Positions 44,767 to 56,409 of a stretch of 64,000 nucleotides of DNA are shown in pieces. The notes below the pieces were generated by a model, which was not told where the DNA came from, made no database searches, and worked only from the letters and a program-made list of their open reading frames with translations. How positions within the stretch are numbered: position 1 is the first letter of the stretch; every line of letters starts with the position of its first letter. The translations under genes and the position numbers were made by a program. This DNA is from Malus domestica (Eukaryota; Streptophyta; Magnoliopsida; Rosales; Rosaceae), in contig NC_091671.1 of assembly GCF_042453785.1 (NCBI RefSeq), forward strand, positions 6,270,001-6,334,000, read 5' to 3'.

Positions 44767-45045
44767 ATGGCGCTGGCGGTGGTAGGTGGAGCCGCTCTTT
44801 CGGGTTTCTTCCAGCAAGTATTTGTGAAGTTGGATTTTCAGGAGGTCAAGAACTTCATCAGAGGAAAGAAACTGACTGATGGGTTGCTGAAGAAGTTGAG
44901 AATCAAGTTGACGTCTGTCAGTGTTGTTTATGATGATGCCGAGCAAAAGCAATTACGTAACCCACATGTGAAGCTGTGGATGCACGAGCTTAAAAAGGCA
45001 GTCCTTGATGCTGAAGACCTGATCAAGATAGAAGTGTTAATCAGC
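44767..45045 (+). pseudogene. Truncated CNL resistance-gene start (Rx-N fragment)
   Basis: From ATG 44767 this matches the first 90 or so residues of the intact CNL at 58827, including GGAALSGFFQQVFVKLD and YDDAEQKQLRNPHV. The 5' leader (44656-44766) also matches. Around AEDL three residues are missing, and soon after TEVL-equivalent KIEVL the similarity stops, at about 45045. The frame runs on to 45108 through unrelated sequence. There is no NB-ARC or LRR part. A transcript, if made, would encode only a coiled-coil fragment of up to 113 residues. Confidence 0.8.
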
Positions 45046-45269
45046 TCATTACCACGGGTCAACGCTTGTGATATATTGCAATCCATCACGAGCATTGTGC
45101 TTTTTTAGTAATCTGGATGTGATAAAAATCTTAGTTTCTACTACAGACTATGCATGTTGTCAAATGTAAGATAAACACATATTGTGTCCGTGGTAGATTG
45201 AGATCTAACACCACATTCAGTACCACATCGAGGGGATGGATTTGATGGATTATCAGCTTCTTCATCCAC

Positions 45270-45987
45270 CTAGGAGCGAGCCCTTTTTCCGCGAAGATGT
45301 TTTCCACAGTTTACGACAAGATTAGATTGTATTGTTGCATAAGAGTCTAAAATTGCCACTCCATCATTGGTGCGTTTTATTGAAGAATCCGCTTTTAGTA
45401 TTTCCTCCGCAACGTTAAGCAGGAAGTGATTTCTTCCAAACAAACTGTACAACTGCTCAACACTGGGGACAGAGTACACTTGAACATTTCTCCTGTGATC
45501 TCTTTAACCACTCTGAGAAGCATCTGTTGCAGAAATTATGGAAGCAAGGAGCAAGGGTAACAACATCACAGCATATGTTCAAGCAAATGCAGGATTTTGC
45601 ATGCTCGGCATCCATAGAAATCTTTAACTGCTGCTGACAATTTTCAGGACCACGCAATACATTGAACCTGTAGCTAATATCCTTCCTTATTGGGACCTGA
45701 AGTAATTTCACGCAACTGATAACAATAGTGTCTTCAGCTTGGATTACATTCCCGTCAACAACCATTGCATTTGAACTTTAATTTTGTATTGTGGCAGATG
45801 AGTGGTCTGAATTCCTTGTTATCTTGCACCATTTGCATTTGCGGATAGAAGAGAACAAGATCTCTGAGCAAAGTACAATCTCATCTGAACTAATCTGAAC
45901 ATCCAGATATCTCGAGTCTGATGGAACAAGCTTGGCCCAGAATTCTTCACTGGGTTTTGTACCTGAGCTCTCTCCAACCTCTGCCAT
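45270..45987 (-). pseudogene. CHFR: CHFR-like FHA/RING ubiquitin-ligase pseudogene
   Basis: On the minus strand, pieces line up with plant CHFR-type E3 ligases. First come MAEVGESSGTKPSEEFWAKL and the FHA-like stretch (45778-45987). Then comes a RING with cysteines around CICLNICCDVVTLAPCFHNFC and SSVLCPQC (45457-45765), then FGRNHFLLNVAEEILKADSS and DSYATIQSNLV (45270-45479). At least two frame breaks separate them. Pieces that should come from several exons are adjacent without introns, so a retrocopy is likely, although no poly(A) or target duplication was found. The full protein would be a nuclear E3 ligase; this copy is dead. The family call is from memory of plant CHFR sequences. Confidence 0.6.
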
Positions 45988-47182
45988 CCCTTGAATATAT
46001 TCACAAAGGACTCAGGAACTTTTAATTTAGATCTCAAAGATACGTAATCGCCCATCGTTATATTCATTAAAAAAGAAACAAATACAAATATATTCAACTA
46101 TTTATGAGCAACAGCAATTTTAATTTTTAATCATTATACAAAATCTTTACCGCTAATTAGATAATTCATCCAAGTGTGAAAAGAAAACAGATTTGCACTC
46201 AAACAAGACAGATTCATCAAATATGCTATATGAACGGCCCAACCATTTCAACACTGATAAACAGATCAACTTCATGTTTCAGACATCCTACAACTACATA
46301 AATTGGATCGTACAAATTCCAACTAAACGTCAAAAGCTCTTAACTCAGAGCATAACCACATACTAGTAAAATTCATGGAAGATAGTAAGTGCCAATTAAC
46401 AAGAGCAAAAAAAGGCTTGAGGAGAAGGGGTCCCCAGTAGAGGCATCAGTTCTGGCCGGAAATGATACACACGGAACAAATTATGCATATGTATTTCACA
46501 TTTACTTTATGTTCATAGTTTGAACCTCCGTTTATGCAATCTCACGCAATTCTTACCGGAAAACAAGTAGAGAAACCTATGAAAAATTGATAGGTTTCAC
46601 TTGGGAATTGTTTTAAAAACCCTAACAAGAAAACATGAAAAGTTTGCGACTTTGGCCAATAAACAATCAAAGGGGAAAATAAGTCGCAACTTTCACAGGA
46701 TTCTTACATGAAGGATTATTTATTGAGTTATATATTAGTTTGGGAATAACTGGCAGGTTTCAGTTTGGAAAACTGTAAACAATAGCCAAAATTTAACACC
46801 TAATAATGGAAAATGAAAGAAAGTTTGCAACTTTAGCCAAAGTTGCAAACTTGACAGGTTTTAGTATTAGTTTTAGCCCAAAGTGTGTCAACAATTGACA
46901 GATTTTACTTTTACTAGCGAAATCTGTAACAAATAGCCAAAATTTAACCCCTGATGATGAAAATGAAAATAATTTTTTTGCAACTTTAGTCAAAGTTTGA
47001 TCCTTTAACCCCTCCAAGTAGAATTTGAACCAATTCGAGCAATAATTAAACCCATAATTCTAGAGAATGTCATAGTGAACAAGATTTACCAAAATTTCCC
47101 GAATTTAACACAAATTTTCCAGGCATAACAGGAAATTATAAATACCAATAAACAAGAAAAAAATGATGAGAAAAAAGAAATA
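45988..47182. other. AT-rich region, no gene seen
   Basis: Contains several diverged repeats of TTTGCAACTTTAGCCAAAGTTGC-like sequence between about 46640 and 47000. No supported gene or RNA. Confidence 0.5.
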
Positions 47183-47430
47183 CCTGTTGAGAGGAAAAGA
47201 AAGGATGGAAGATCAGATGGGTCAGAGGCCGAAGAAGTTATTTTCAAAGAAGAAGGAGATGATAAAACTTGTTCAGCAAACTGAGTACGGAAGAATGCTC
47301 TCTGATTAATAAACAAACAAAATTTAGAATCAGAGAGAGATGGAGGGAAGTGAAGAGTGATGGGCTTGTTAAGACTGGGCCAGCCAATGCTTTCTTGTAG
47401 TGGGCTGGCTATAAGGTTTGCCCTTGACAA
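47183..47430 (-). other. Possible orphan first exon (organelle-peptide-like)
   Basis: A minus-strand frame rich in Ser, Leu and basic residues (starting SRANLIASPLQESIG). It runs to a good donor-like site, CAACAG followed by GTATTTCTTT, at about 47182. The composition resembles a plastid or mitochondrial targeting peptide. The first in-frame start may not be ATG. No downstream exon was found, so it may be a remnant or chance. Confidence 0.2.
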
Positions 47431-47991
47431 GTTTCGAGCTCTTCTACCTGCGTATATAGGTTGTGCGCACAGGCTGCATATGATTTAGACTAAAAAATCA
47501 GCGTTATATTAAAATTGGACTCAATACATGGAGTGACTCGACTAACATGAATGACGACATTATAACCGGATTCGAACATTATATTAACAAAGTAATTGTG
47601 ACACATGCGCACAACCCATATGCGCAGGGGAGAAATTTTGGACAAGTTTCTACTTGCACTCATGCTTTAGAAACATTATTAGCACTCTTTTTCTCATTGT
47701 GCACTCTCCTATTTAGTTGTGTTTTTAAATTCTTTTTTAATTCATTCAATCTGAAATTCACATATAAACAAAGTATGCAATTGGAGAAGAAAAAAGTTTT
47801 GAATGTACTTCCCCAAAGGTTTTTCCTATCACACTAAATTTCATCATCTTTCCTTATGAACCGTTTAAGAAAATTATCAACCAATATTGTGCTGTACTGT
47901 GTATTCTCTTCACTTCTTCTAAGTGAGAAGTTTTAAGGTTAACTAACTCTTTAAGTAAAATATTATGTATAAAAGACAAAAATGATCTTAG
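47431..47991. other. Spacer, nothing recognised
   Basis: AT-rich. A 96-codon frame at 47547-47837 has no recognisable features. Confidence 0.5.
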
Positions 47992-48116
47992 CCAGACGTC
48001 TGGCAAGAAGATTTTATGAGACAAAGAAATCTGATACGTTAATCCAATCTAACGACTGGAAAAATAAAGATGCTTCCAAATTTTCCAACCCAAAAATCTT
48101 CTTGCCTGACGTCTGG
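47992..48116. repeat. Short MITE with 24-bp inverted ends
   Basis: CCAGACGTCTGGCAAGAAG and its near complement CTTCTTGCCTGACGTCTGG bound 125 bp. The ends contain the perfect palindrome CCAGACGTCTGG. TTAG occurs close to both ends as a possible target duplication. Confidence 0.6.
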
Positions 48117-48729
48117 ATTAGTTCTGTATTGTAACAACCCATCCCTAATTTTACGATTTTATTAAATTTAAATGAGAGAATTGATGAAAATGCCTCTAGA
48201 GGTAAGGACTTTGACTTCGGTTAACCACCGTTTAGAGAGACATATGACTTAGTCTTTTGGCGTATTGGCGTAGTACTCGACGATACGAACGCGTAGGCAT
48301 AAGCGGAATCAAATTTGGAGCTACAATGGAGATTTTACAGACTAAGAGCAGTTACACCGTGTTGGAGGCCCCCTAGGGCTATCCACTATGCTATCCATCC
48401 AGTGAACAGTAACTTCCCTTAATGAATGTTGAGCAAAAATTGTACATAATATGTAAACAAATAATTCACTCGACACAATTTCACCCTCGTTCATTTTTCC
48501 GAAGACGGTTTTATTAATTCGAGTTCGACCCATTCTAGGCTACGTGCCTATTAATTACAACCCTTCTTTTGGAAAGGAATACCTTTTGATTCTAATTTGA
48601 ATAAATCATAACTTGAGGATTTGGGTGTTTGTTTGATTTTGTGACTGCACCTAGGTAGAATCCTAGATTGCCTACGTACCCTCATTGAGAGATTAAGTCA
48701 CTCGTAGTTCCTTGGTATTTGGTACTTGT

Positions 48730-49040
48730 TCGGATTTGATGCCTTTTTTGATACTTGATATGGCTTCATGCCTTTTGATACTTGATACGGCTTCGTGCCT
48801 TTGAGATTTGTTGCGGCTTCGTGCCTTTTGAAAATTTTTCTTCAGCTTCGTGCCATTTTGGTATTTGATAGCAGGAGTGAATTTAGTTTATATAAATTAG
48901 GGATTCGTTTCGGTTTCACGGTTGCATCTAAAATTTTGATATCAGACTGCCTACGTATCCTTAACGGAATCAAACCGGCGTAGTTCATTCATTATGAAAT
49001 GACTTTGTGCTATTTGAAGCGGCTTTGTGCCATTTTGATT
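48730..49040. repeat. Short tandem repeat, about 30-bp unit
   Basis: Variants of GATACTTGATACGGCTTCGTGCCTTTT repeated about five times, decaying to the right. Confidence 0.6.
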
Positions 49041-49799
49041 TGGATTTGGCTTTGTAGAAATTTTGTATCAATTATATGCCAACTGATACGATGAACAAAT
49101 TTACTTTGGAGATCATATCCATTGACTTCACTTGGAAAAATATACCAATTAATTGTTAATCAGTATAAACCCCCTCTGATTGGCAACTTTGCTTTATGAG
49201 GTCAACTTGCTTCGTATTTGAAAGCTTTGCTTCAGATTTTTATTCCGCAAGAGTTCTCTACCAATTTCATTAATAGCTCCTTGGTGGCCATAATTTAGGC
49301 AAGGAGCAGTGGCTTGGCTTTCTTTTTTTTTGCTCTCCACGTGAGCAACCTTAGACTTTATTCACTTTCTTTTCTTTGAAGACTTTGAACTTCACAAGTT
49401 TAAGTAGGACTCCCCATGCAACTAAGAAAAGAAGACCACCTCCACATTACTTTTGATTTGACAAAAGCAACTTTTGTATTTTATTTTATTTCTTTTGGCT
49501 GGATCTCCTCTTCCTTTCAAGTTTTAAACTCATTTTTTCTCTTCTGCACCTATTTAAGGTTTTGTACCCAACTTCTTTCTTCTTCTACTTGAAGACTTCG
49601 AATTTTCTAAGTCCAAATAGGGCTTTCAAGTGGTGATGTTTGGAGAGGAAAACCATATTTTTCCTTTTCATTTGTTTTGAATTTGCATGGAAGACAACTG
49701 ACCATTTTTTTTAAGTGAACACATGCATGATTTAGAAGACAAGTTTCTTCCTCTTCTTCTCTACTGCAGCTTTCCTTTGCAGACTTTGCAATCTCCATT

Positions 49800-50160
49800 T
49801 TTTCCTTATCTTTTGAATCTCTGACACAAAAGACTTTGGGTGGAACTCTTGAACAATAAGTTTTCTTCCTTTCCCTTTTTCTGGAGTTTTTTTCCTTTAC
49901 AAGTCATCTTTTCCATTTTCTTCTTATCTTTCAAATTCTTGACATAAAGGACTTTGGGTGGAGCTCTTGAACAATAAGTTTTATTCCTTTCCCTTTTTTC
50001 TGGAGTTCTTTTCCTTTACAAACCATCTTTTCCATTTTCTTCTTATCTTTCGAATTCTTGACATAAAGAACTTTGGGTGGAGCTATTGAACAACATGTTC
50101 CTTCCTTTCCCTTTTTCTGGTAGCATCTGTCAATTTACTAACTTTTCCTTTGCAAACCAT
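49800..50160. repeat. Tandem repeat, about 119-bp unit, three copies
   Basis: Each unit carries ACTTTGGGTGGA, TTGAACAA, CTTTCCCTTTTTCTGG and CCATCTTTTCCATTTTC. The ACTTTGGGTGGA starts are near 49832, 49950 and 50070. Confidence 0.75.
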
Positions 50161-50539
50161 CTTTTCCTTTGTAAACCTTCTAGACCATAAGTCTCATAGG
50201 AATCCACTCCTTGAAATAGTACTTTGAAAGCATGAAAGCTGGACCTTTTTTCATTGTGGAAAAGACTTGTTTGACTTGTCTTTCTTTTGAGTTTTTGGAC
50301 TACCCAGTGGAGGTAATGGTGTCACCCGTTCTTTCTTCTTTCCTTTGCTTTTGGCTTGTAAATTTTGTCTCCATACTTTTGATTAAACTTTGAACCAATA
50401 TTTAACAGTGAGCAGTCTTGCCAACATATCACTTTCCTCCAGGTGGGAAAACGGTACACGACAGCTATATATTTTGTATAGATTGCTTCCTTCCTGCCTT
50501 TTCCATAGGGACCAAGCTTGGAACTTTGAAGATGCACTT

Positions 50540-50805
50540 GCGGACCGACGAGCATGGATCACTTATTGGAACTTCACGGGGTGGTTTAGACCAACCCGAA
50601 GAAATTCATGGGATTAAACTGCAACGACACGGAGCGGAGCTCTTGGATTTGATCGAAACTTTACAGGGTGGTTTAGACCCCGAAGAAATTCATGGGATTT
50701 AAACTGCAGCGGCACGGAGCGGAGCTCTTGGATTTGATCGAAATTTCACAGGGTGGTTTAGACCCCGAAGAAATTCATGGGATTAAACTGCAGCAGCGGA
50801 GAGCG
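50540..50805. repeat. Tandem repeat, about 86-bp unit, nearly three copies
   Basis: GGTGGTTTAGACC starts at 50580, 50667 and 50752, each followed by CCGAAGAAATTCATGGGATT and a GGAGCGGAGCTCTTGG block. Confidence 0.8.
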
Positions 50806-52464
50806 GAAGTGGTGATTTCGTTGGCTTTGTTGGACTGCAACTCGAGAATGCTGGGGAGTGGGAAAAGTTGAAGAAGCAAAGTGCTTCTTTTCTTCCTACA
50901 AAGCAGAAGAAGGAAACAACCCAAAAAATTAAATGAGATGGTTTTATACCTTCAAATGTTGTGTAGCTTTTCCTGCCTTTTGTTCTTGCGTGTAGCTCTT
51001 GATTTCTTCTTCTTCTTTTTTTTTCCTTTGTTGTGCCTTTGCTCTCTTGCTTTGCCTCTCTGTTGTCTTCTCTGTGCTTCTCAATTTCTGCAGTGTCTCC
51101 TCTCTTATTTCCGTTTCCCCTCAATTTCCACTGCAACTGATGCCTATTTATAGGCATCATAGGAAGCCTCTGGAGCCTTTACGTGGGAGATAGAGGCCAT
51201 ATTTTTCGCCACCCTCTCCCACTGACTGTGTAACCTCCCACGTCTCTACAAAAAACCTTCCATATCTTGCAGAAAACTTTCCACGTTTTGCAGAAGATGG
51301 GGAGTTTTGCTCCACGTTGTAGGAAGAAACATGTGTTTTCTTTTCTCCCTTTATATATATATATATATATTTTTTTTTTTTGTTCCTGTTTTCTTCTTTG
51401 TCAACTTGGATTTCCAAGTTTAAGACTTCACGTGGGTGGTCCTCTTCTTTTTCCCCTTTTTCTATTATTATTTTTTTAATGCATGTATGGGATCTGGAAG
51501 CATTCAAAGCATGCATGGCACTTGGATGCGGTGGGTTTTTTTTTTTCAACAAACAGTAACCGCCTTTTGCATCTCCACCCCTACACTGAATAGCCCTGAC
51601 AATTGGCAATAAAATATTAATATTTTATTTATTTATAAAATAATACAAAGATAATTAAAAAATGACAAAGCAAAGAGCAGCATTTGACTCTCTATCTCTC
51701 TCTCTGTTGAAATGAAGATCACCAACACCCGCCACCACAAACACAAAGCTTATCCTCCTCCACCCCCAAGCAATCCACAAACCCACCACAAACGGCAGAA
51801 TCCACCGCATGTGGCTCCTCTTCTTCTTCACCTTCTTCACCCTTACATTCACCCTCACTCTCATCAGCACCACCATCCCTCAAACCCTCCCCACCTCCTC
51901 ATTCACCCCCACCTCCGTACTCCCCCTCCCACCCGCCGTCCTAGACGCACTTCTTCACTACGCCATTTCATCATTAAATACCTCGTCAGCACCCCACATG
52001 TCCTAGTCGGAACTCACCTCCATATCCTCCTCCCTCACCCGCTTCTGAACCTGACAGAAAAAAAAATTAAAAAAGGCGTCTGACGTCAGAACCACCTTAG
52101 GCGCTCGGGTCGGCATGAATCCACGGGCCTGGCGCTCGAGCTTGCTCGGGCCCCCTCGCCAGCCAACGCTAGACTTCCTCCCTCGGGCAATCAGGCCCTG
52201 TGCTGAAGCCTGTCCATCGAGCAAAAGCTCCCGCTAAAGCTGCTCTAACGAATGTGAAATGCGATTTGGTAATTTTATGTTTAGAGATACTTTGTATTAT
52301 TTTGTGAGCCACGTGGGGCCCATACCCTATTTCTGCTCTGTCTCGTGTCCCCTCTTTGAGAAGTCTCGGATCTCTCTCTTCTCTTTCCATTTTTTTTTCT
52401 TCTTTCTTTTTCTTTCTTTTGCCATCTTTTTCATTTCACTCTCTCTCTATTTCCCTCATACTCT

Positions 52465-54130
52465 TTTATTAGGGAGAATGACAAGTCATCTAAGTCTGCT
52501 ACTGTTAATAATTCTGTTACTGTAAATTAACTGATTGTATTAGTTGTGATTAGTTAAGATAGTTATAAAGTAGTTAAGGGTATCTATGTAAATAGCCAAA
52601 GGCTATATATATTCCTAGACAATGTGTAAAGTTCTCAGTCAAGTAAATACAATCAAGAAAACTTACTGTTGAAGTTTTCTGTTTCTCAATCAATTGGACA
52701 TTAGTAATGCCTTTCTTCATGGAGACTTAAAGGAGGATGTCTACATGCAACAACCCCCTGGTTTTGTTGATCCCTTACACCCTACATATGTGTGTAAGTT
52801 GAGGAAATCGTTGTATGGCCTCAAACAAGCTCCTCGAGCTTGGTTTGATAAACTGTTCCAAGCTCTTCACTCTCTTGGATTCACCCAATCATCCTCAGAT
52901 GCTTTTTTATTTGTTCTCAATGGTCCTCAGTTAGTCATTGTCCTTGTCTATGTTGATGACATTCTTGTCACCGGACCCTATCCTCACCTCTGTCAACACT
53001 TCATTCAGCAACTTGGGGCTCAATTTCCAGTAAAAGACCTTGGTCTTCTTCATTATTTATTGGGATTAGAAGTACATCGATCTTCACAGGGTATATTTCT
53101 CCATCAAACAAAGTATTTATTGGATCTTCTCAAGAAAACAAATATGGAGGGTGCAAAACCTTGTTGCACTCCCCTTGGCTCTAAGAAATTAGATCACAGT
53201 GGCCATTTTCTGTCCAATCCTACTGAATATCGCTCCATTGTTGGTGGTTTACAATATCTTACTTGGACTAGACCCGACCTTGCTTTTGTTGTGAACCAAA
53301 TCTGCCAATTCATGCATGCTCCCAGGGAACAACATCTCCAGGCAGCAAAAAGGGTTCTCAGATTTCTCAAAGGCTCTATCTCACATGGTGTGTGGTTCAC
53401 TAAAGGTTCTGTCCATCTTTCTGCCTACTCGGATGCCGACTGGGCTGGCTGCACAATTGACAGGAGATCAACCACTGGTTATTGTGTATTTTTGGGTTCC
53501 AATCTTATCAGCTGGAGTGCCAAGAAACAAAGTACTGTTGCAAGGTCCTCTACAGAGGCTGAATATCGCTCCTTAGCTCACACAGCTGCTGAGATAACTT
53601 GGGTTTGCAAGATTCTCAAAGATCTGCACTATCATTTCTCTACATTCCCTACTCTTTGGTGTGACAACATATCAACAATATCTTTAGCATCTAATCCTGT
53701 CTTTCATGCTCGAACAAAGCATGTTGAGATCGATTATCACTATATTAAAGAATTGGTTTTGGCTCAACTTCTCAAAGTCAAGTTCATCTGCAGTGAAGAC
53801 CAATTAGCTGATCTTCACACCAAGTCTCTGTCTAAAACCAGATTTAATTATCTGTGTTCCAAGCTTCCCATTGGCCTCATTTCTGATCCCCCTTCTCGCT
53901 TGAGGGGGTGTATTAGGGAGAATGACAAGTCATCTAAGTCTGCTACTGTTAATAATTTTGTTACTGTAAATTAACTGATTGTATTAGTTGTGATTAGTTA
54001 AGATAGTTATAAAGTAGTTAGGGGTATCTATGTAAATAGCCAAAGGCTATATATATTCCTAGGCAATGTGTAAAGTTCTCAGTCAAGTAAATACAATCAA
54101 GAAAACTTACTGTTGAAGTTTTCTGTTTCT
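52465..54130 (+). mobile_element. Partial copia element (LTRs + RT/RNase H only)
   Basis: LTRs of about 222 bp (52465-52686 and 53909-54130) share all but about three or four positions by eye. Between them is only the later half of reverse transcriptase and RNase H, readable from about 52694 (DISNAFLHGDL, SLYGLKQAPRAW, YVDDILV, YSDADWAG, STEAEYRSL). Gag, protease and integrase are absent, so the element is incomplete although the part present reads cleanly. A polypurine tract (TGAGGGGG) precedes the 3' LTR. No target duplication was confirmed. It sits inside the outer gypsy LTR. Confidence 0.8.
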
Positions 54131-56070
54131 ATATCTTTTCTCTTCTTGATGAACCTCATCAACCATAACCACCACCACTTGCCGTCCCTCCGGTGAATTT
54201 CACGAGGACCACCACTGACTGCTGTGACTTGTTCCCCTTTGTAACTCTCTTAACTTATCTCGTCTATCTCTCTCTGCAAGTGTAGAGATGCCAAAACCAG
54301 TCACCCTCCACTCCTCCAACGAGCCACCTTACCAGACTACCACTACTCGATCAACCACCAAACCCCAATTGAGATCGCAGCTCCCTGGGCGTGCACGGAT
54401 AGGTTAGGTCCGTTTCGAAATTGATTTTCTCCAGCGCGACTCCGTCATCCTCAGCCTAGGTAAGCTTTGAGGACCATCATTTCTCTTCCTCTTAATGGAA
54501 TGGTTTGATTTCTAAGTTCCCATGTGAAAAGTGAACGTGTTTTGATGCAGGAAATCTTGGGGGGGGGGGGGTTTTCCCCAAATTTCTAGAGATTTAAAAC
54601 CATATGCCACTTGCAAGATGTTTTTCCGGCCATCTCAAACCGCAATTTGTCCCCGTGATGGTATGATCATACTCTCCTCATTACAAGCTTCACATATATA
54701 GATAGAACACTGAAAATGGCTAGGTTTTTAGCTAGAAATTAGCTCTGAAAATTGGGGGAAAAACCTGAAAAATCTGCAGAACTCGCAAGGAAGGCGAGTA
54801 CAGTCGTACTCGCAGACGCATGGGCGTGCATGGACGCGTGAGGGTGGTCGGAGCGTGCGGCAACGCGTGGAGGAACCCGAGGTCCCGCCTTAGGTTTCTC
54901 GACGTGCCGAACCCGAATCCGCTGTCCGTTTTCCAAAATTCGATCATTTTAAAATAGTTATTTTATTAACCATACTTTGTACGCAAAATATGTTTATACA
55001 TTAGTACGTTAAATATTTACGTTAATGGTTTCGTTTCTAGGTGAATCGCAAGGATCTTCGAAACCCGCGAGGTGGGTTCGACCCTACGACATGATCTGTG
55101 AGTGGGTCTTTGCTTGAAATATTATATATTTATTTAGTTTCCAATTATATATTTAATAACAAATTTTCTACGTACGCCTAAATTATATTAACGTTTATAA
55201 GAATTAGCGTATTGACGAAATTTACAAAATTCTGTTAAATCCTATGGAATGCACAGGTATGCATACTTTATGGGATTTTTATTTACGGCCATGATTAATA
55301 TTTATTGACTATTATTATGTCAACGCGAATTATCGATTTACCATTGCATGACGACTATATTTACAATATTTGTTAATCGTGTGTTATACTGGTGTTTGTA
55401 CTCGCTCGTGCCAGGGCCATGCTTTACATATACGTTCACATCGCACCGTACGCTCACTTTGGATCCATTGTAGGTGCCAGTCCTGTCCTAGATTGCAATA
55501 GGCAATTAGAACTCGTATGCGATGTGTATAACGCCAGTCTTCATGTGATTGTAGTACTAGAGCGTAAATCATTATTACACCCAGTCATGTTCATGTCAGA
55601 ATATCCTTGCATGAACTCGTGTGTCAGCATATGTCAATGAGCACTCAATATGATATGTTTATTTCTACGAGATTTGATGATTTCTAGAAGTTATATGCTT
55701 ATTTACGAATTTTAATATCATTTTAAGTTCTCAAGACGTTGCAGGCTACGGTAAGTATTTTCATACTAAACGTAATATGTATATTCGGAAACTATACTTA
55801 TTTTACAGCGAGGGGTTATTACATTTTTAAAAGGTTTTACTAAACTTTATTTTCAGGTCTACTCACCCTTGTTTTTCGCCCTTCCAGGTTCTAGTAGCTG
55901 AGCTTTCGTATCGACGAGGATTCTTGGCAAATCTTAGTACTGAAGATTACCTATGATTGTATAATTCTGAATTCACTCTATTGTACTTTACTTATGCTCT
56001 AACATCACGTGTGGAATGGGTTCATCATGGTGCCATGGAAGTCACTCTTGTGGATAAGGGATTATAGAAC

Positions 56071-56409
56071 TCGTTTGGAAGTGTTTTTAAAATGACTAAA
56101 AACGTTTTTAGTGAAAATGTTTTTGGTATCATGGTGTTCTATTCTTATACAAAACCAGTTGTTGAAGAAGTTCGAGGTCCTCCCAATTTCAAAATGGTAA
56201 TGAAAAGGTGATTAAATGACTCAACCGTCATTGCAAACGTATGTTAACTTTCAACCTCGAGGAAATTTTTCATACTTTCACAATTACAACATAAAGGTTG
56301 TTTGGTATCTTTCTTGAATCTAATTTTTTTTTTTTTTTTTGAAACTAATGAGTATTTTGTAATTTAGCTACATTCATTTTTTTTAATTATTATATTTAAA
56401 TCAAAAAAT
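56071..56409. other. Spacer, no gene
   Basis: AT-rich with a T-run near 56328. Joins the nested stack to the second PH1 block, whose match to 36600 on begins about 56405. Confidence 0.5.

Larger units (their letters stand above)
48427..51551. mobile_element. 3.1 kb LTR-like insert inside the Harbinger element
   Basis: Begins TGTTGAGC and ends TTTCAACA (TG...CA, six-base inverted ends). It has no coding domains, repeated CTGCCTACGTA-type blocks (about 48668 and 48948), several tandem repeats and long pyrimidine-rich stretches. It is probably a large solo LTR. A clear 5-bp target duplication was not found, so the exact edges are uncertain. Confidence 0.5.
48346..52245. mobile_element. PIF/Harbinger-type element split by a later insertion
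   Basis: Pieces 48346-48426 and 51552-52245 together resemble 27215-28170. The outer ends GAGCAG...CTGCTC are flanked by TAA at 48343-48345 and 52246-52248. The second piece contains CTTTTGCATCTCCACCCC and GGCAATAAAATATTAATA, shared with the other copies. No transposase frame. Confidence 0.72.
48130..56070 (+). mobile_element. Gypsy-type LTR sequence hosting a nested stack
   Basis: The outer sequence starts TGTAACAACCCATCCC at 48130 and continues, between insertions, at 52249-52464 and 54131-56070. It includes CCCGCGAGGTGGGTTCGACC near 55064 and CTACTCACCC...CCTTCCAGGTTCTAG near 55858-55893, which are blocks I associate with large plant gypsy LTRs. No internal coding domains, so it is a solo LTR or fragment. 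The right end is approximate and no target duplication was established. Confidence 0.5.

Noticed and set aside
51157-51609. A 150-codon minus-strand frame
   Set aside because: Crosses the edge of the LTR-like insert and the Harbinger element and is low complexity, so it cannot be one gene.
51712-52083. A 123-codon Pro/His-rich frame at 51712-52083
   Set aside because: Lies inside the Harbinger-type element; composition is CCACC-rich low complexity.
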